This document shows, one piece after another, positions 7,423-8,078 of a stretch of 8,078 nt of DNA (its first letter is position 1; each line of letters begins with the position of its first letter). This DNA comes from Bacteroidota bacterium (lineage in GTDB: Bacteria > Bacteroidota > Bacteroidia > Cytophagales > Cyclobacteriaceae). A program made the translations under genes and the position numbers. The stretch covers positions 1 through 8,078 of the forward strand of contig JAHEMS010000146.1 of assembly GCA_024643595.1 (NCBI GenBank), in the 5' to 3' direction. A model generated the notes under the pieces. It was given only the letters and a program-made list of their open reading frames with translations, made no database searches and was not told the DNA's origin.

Positions 7423-7440
7423 CAAGATATAATAGTGGCT

Positions 7441-8078
7441 TTATTTACGGCTGTAGTTCGGAGCTTCCCGAGTGATCGCAACATCATGTGGATGGCTTTC
7501 ATGAACCCCGGCAGCAGTGATTTTTACAAATTTTGCAGATTTCAGTTTATCCAGATTTTTTGCTCCGCAGTACCCCATCCCTGCTTTCAAACCGCCGACT
7601 AATTGATATAATACTTCTGCTACCGAACCTTTAAAGGGAACTCTTCCTGAAATTCCTTCGGGCACTAATTTTTTAATGTCATCTTCCGTATCTTGAAAAT
7701 ACCTGTCCTTCGATCCATCATCCATTGCCTCAAGCGAACCCATACCGCGGTAGGTTTTGAACTTCCTTCCTTCATAAATGATTACTTCGCCAGGTGCTTC
7801 TTCCGTCCCCGCTAACAGCGAACCAATCATTACGGTATCAGCGCCTGCCGCCAGTGCCTTAACAATGTCACCAGAAAAGCGAACCCCTCCATCAGCGATT
7901 ACTTTAACATCAGAGCCCTTGAGTGCTTTAGCTGATTCATACACTGCCGACAGTTGAGGCAACCCAATTCCTGCAACAATACGCGTAGTGCAAATACTGC
8001 CTGGGCCTACTCCTACTTTTACGGTATCTGCGCCGGCTTTTGCAAGCGCTTTGGCTGCATCCCCTGTTGCAATATTGC
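7441..8078 (-). CDS. guaB: IMP dehydrogenase, C-terminal part (cut by right edge)
   Basis: The frame stays open to the right edge, and 211 codons of sense are visible. IMP dehydrogenase oxidises IMP to XMP with NAD+, the committed step of GMP synthesis, in the cytoplasm. The catalytic loop GPGSICTTR with its nucleophilic Cys is present near the edge. It is followed by V-I-A-D-G-G-V (IMP phosphate binding), the second phosphate loop M-I-G-S-L-L-A-G-T-E-E, and Y-R-G-M-G-S-L-E-A-M. The mobile flap D-R-Y-F-Q with V-P-E-G-I-S-G-R-V comes next, and the C-terminal part ends A-P-N-Y-S-R-K. All catalytic elements within the visible part are intact. The CBS domains and the N-terminus would lie outside the window. 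A complete-looking 173-aa frame starting at 7962 is only an internal piece of this gene. It is first in transcription order, 90 nt before the phosphatase gene. Confidence 0.97.
   Translation of the reverse strand, partial: NIATGDAAKALAKAGADTVKVGVGPGSICTTRIVAGIGLPQLSAVYESAKALKGSDVKVIADGGVRFSGDIVKALAAGADTVMIGSLLAGTEEAPGEVIIYEGRKFKTYRGMGSLEAMDDGSKDRYFQDTEDDIKKLVPEGISGRVPFKGSVAEVLYQLVGGLKAGMGYCGAKNLDKLKSAKFVKITAAGVHESHPHDVAITREAPNYSRK

Noticed and set aside
7441..7962. A stand-alone 173-aa gene ending at 7441
   Set aside because: The frame is open upstream to the window edge and includes the IMP dehydrogenase catalytic loop GPGSICTTR, and the apparent start is an internal TTG. It is part of guaB.

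Overview
The window looks like a chromosomal core region of a Bacteroidetes bacterium, most likely of the Cytophagales type. The base composition is moderately AT-rich. Secreted parvulin-type peptidyl-prolyl isomerases have the phylum's usual features, Shine-Dalgarno signals are weak or absent, and two intergenic gaps hold sequences close to the Bacteroidetes promoter element TAnnTTTG. The phylum call is an inference from protein style and gene order; no rRNA or other marker is present. All eight genes lie on the minus strand, so transcription runs from high to low coordinates.

In transcription order, the window opens with the C-terminal two thirds or so of a catalytic-domain segment of IMP dehydrogenase (guaB, cut by the right edge). 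A 90-nt gap with a candidate promoter follows. Next comes a three-gene partner-switching module: an eight-helix membrane protein with GAF and SpoIIE/RsbU PP2C phosphatase domains, a STAS anti-anti-sigma-type protein (RsbV-like), and a GHKL ATPase of the RsbW/SpoIIAB serine-kinase type. The last two overlap by 17 nt.

After an 84-nt gap with another candidate promoter comes an envelope-protein folding cluster of three genes: a 647-aa double-parvulin isomerase with a Sec signal peptide, a lipoprotein with a SurA-like helical part and a worn-down parvulin fold, and a SurA-type double-parvulin chaperone. The lipoprotein and SurA genes overlap by about 47 nt. The window ends in the first 35 codons of a MoxR-family AAA+ ATPase.

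The three folding genes probably act together in the periplasm on outer-membrane or secreted protein clients. The switch module has a membrane phosphatase, an antagonist and a kinase, but no sigma factor is in view, so its final target is open. The most interesting points are this complete switch with no visible output, a chaperone trio whose middle member has lost its catalytic residues, the split of catalytic histidines across the two SurA parvulin domains, and a two-cysteine pattern that could tie the SurA N and C termini together. I found no RNA genes, mobile elements, CRISPR arrays or notable repeats, and no gene-free stretch longer than 90 nt.
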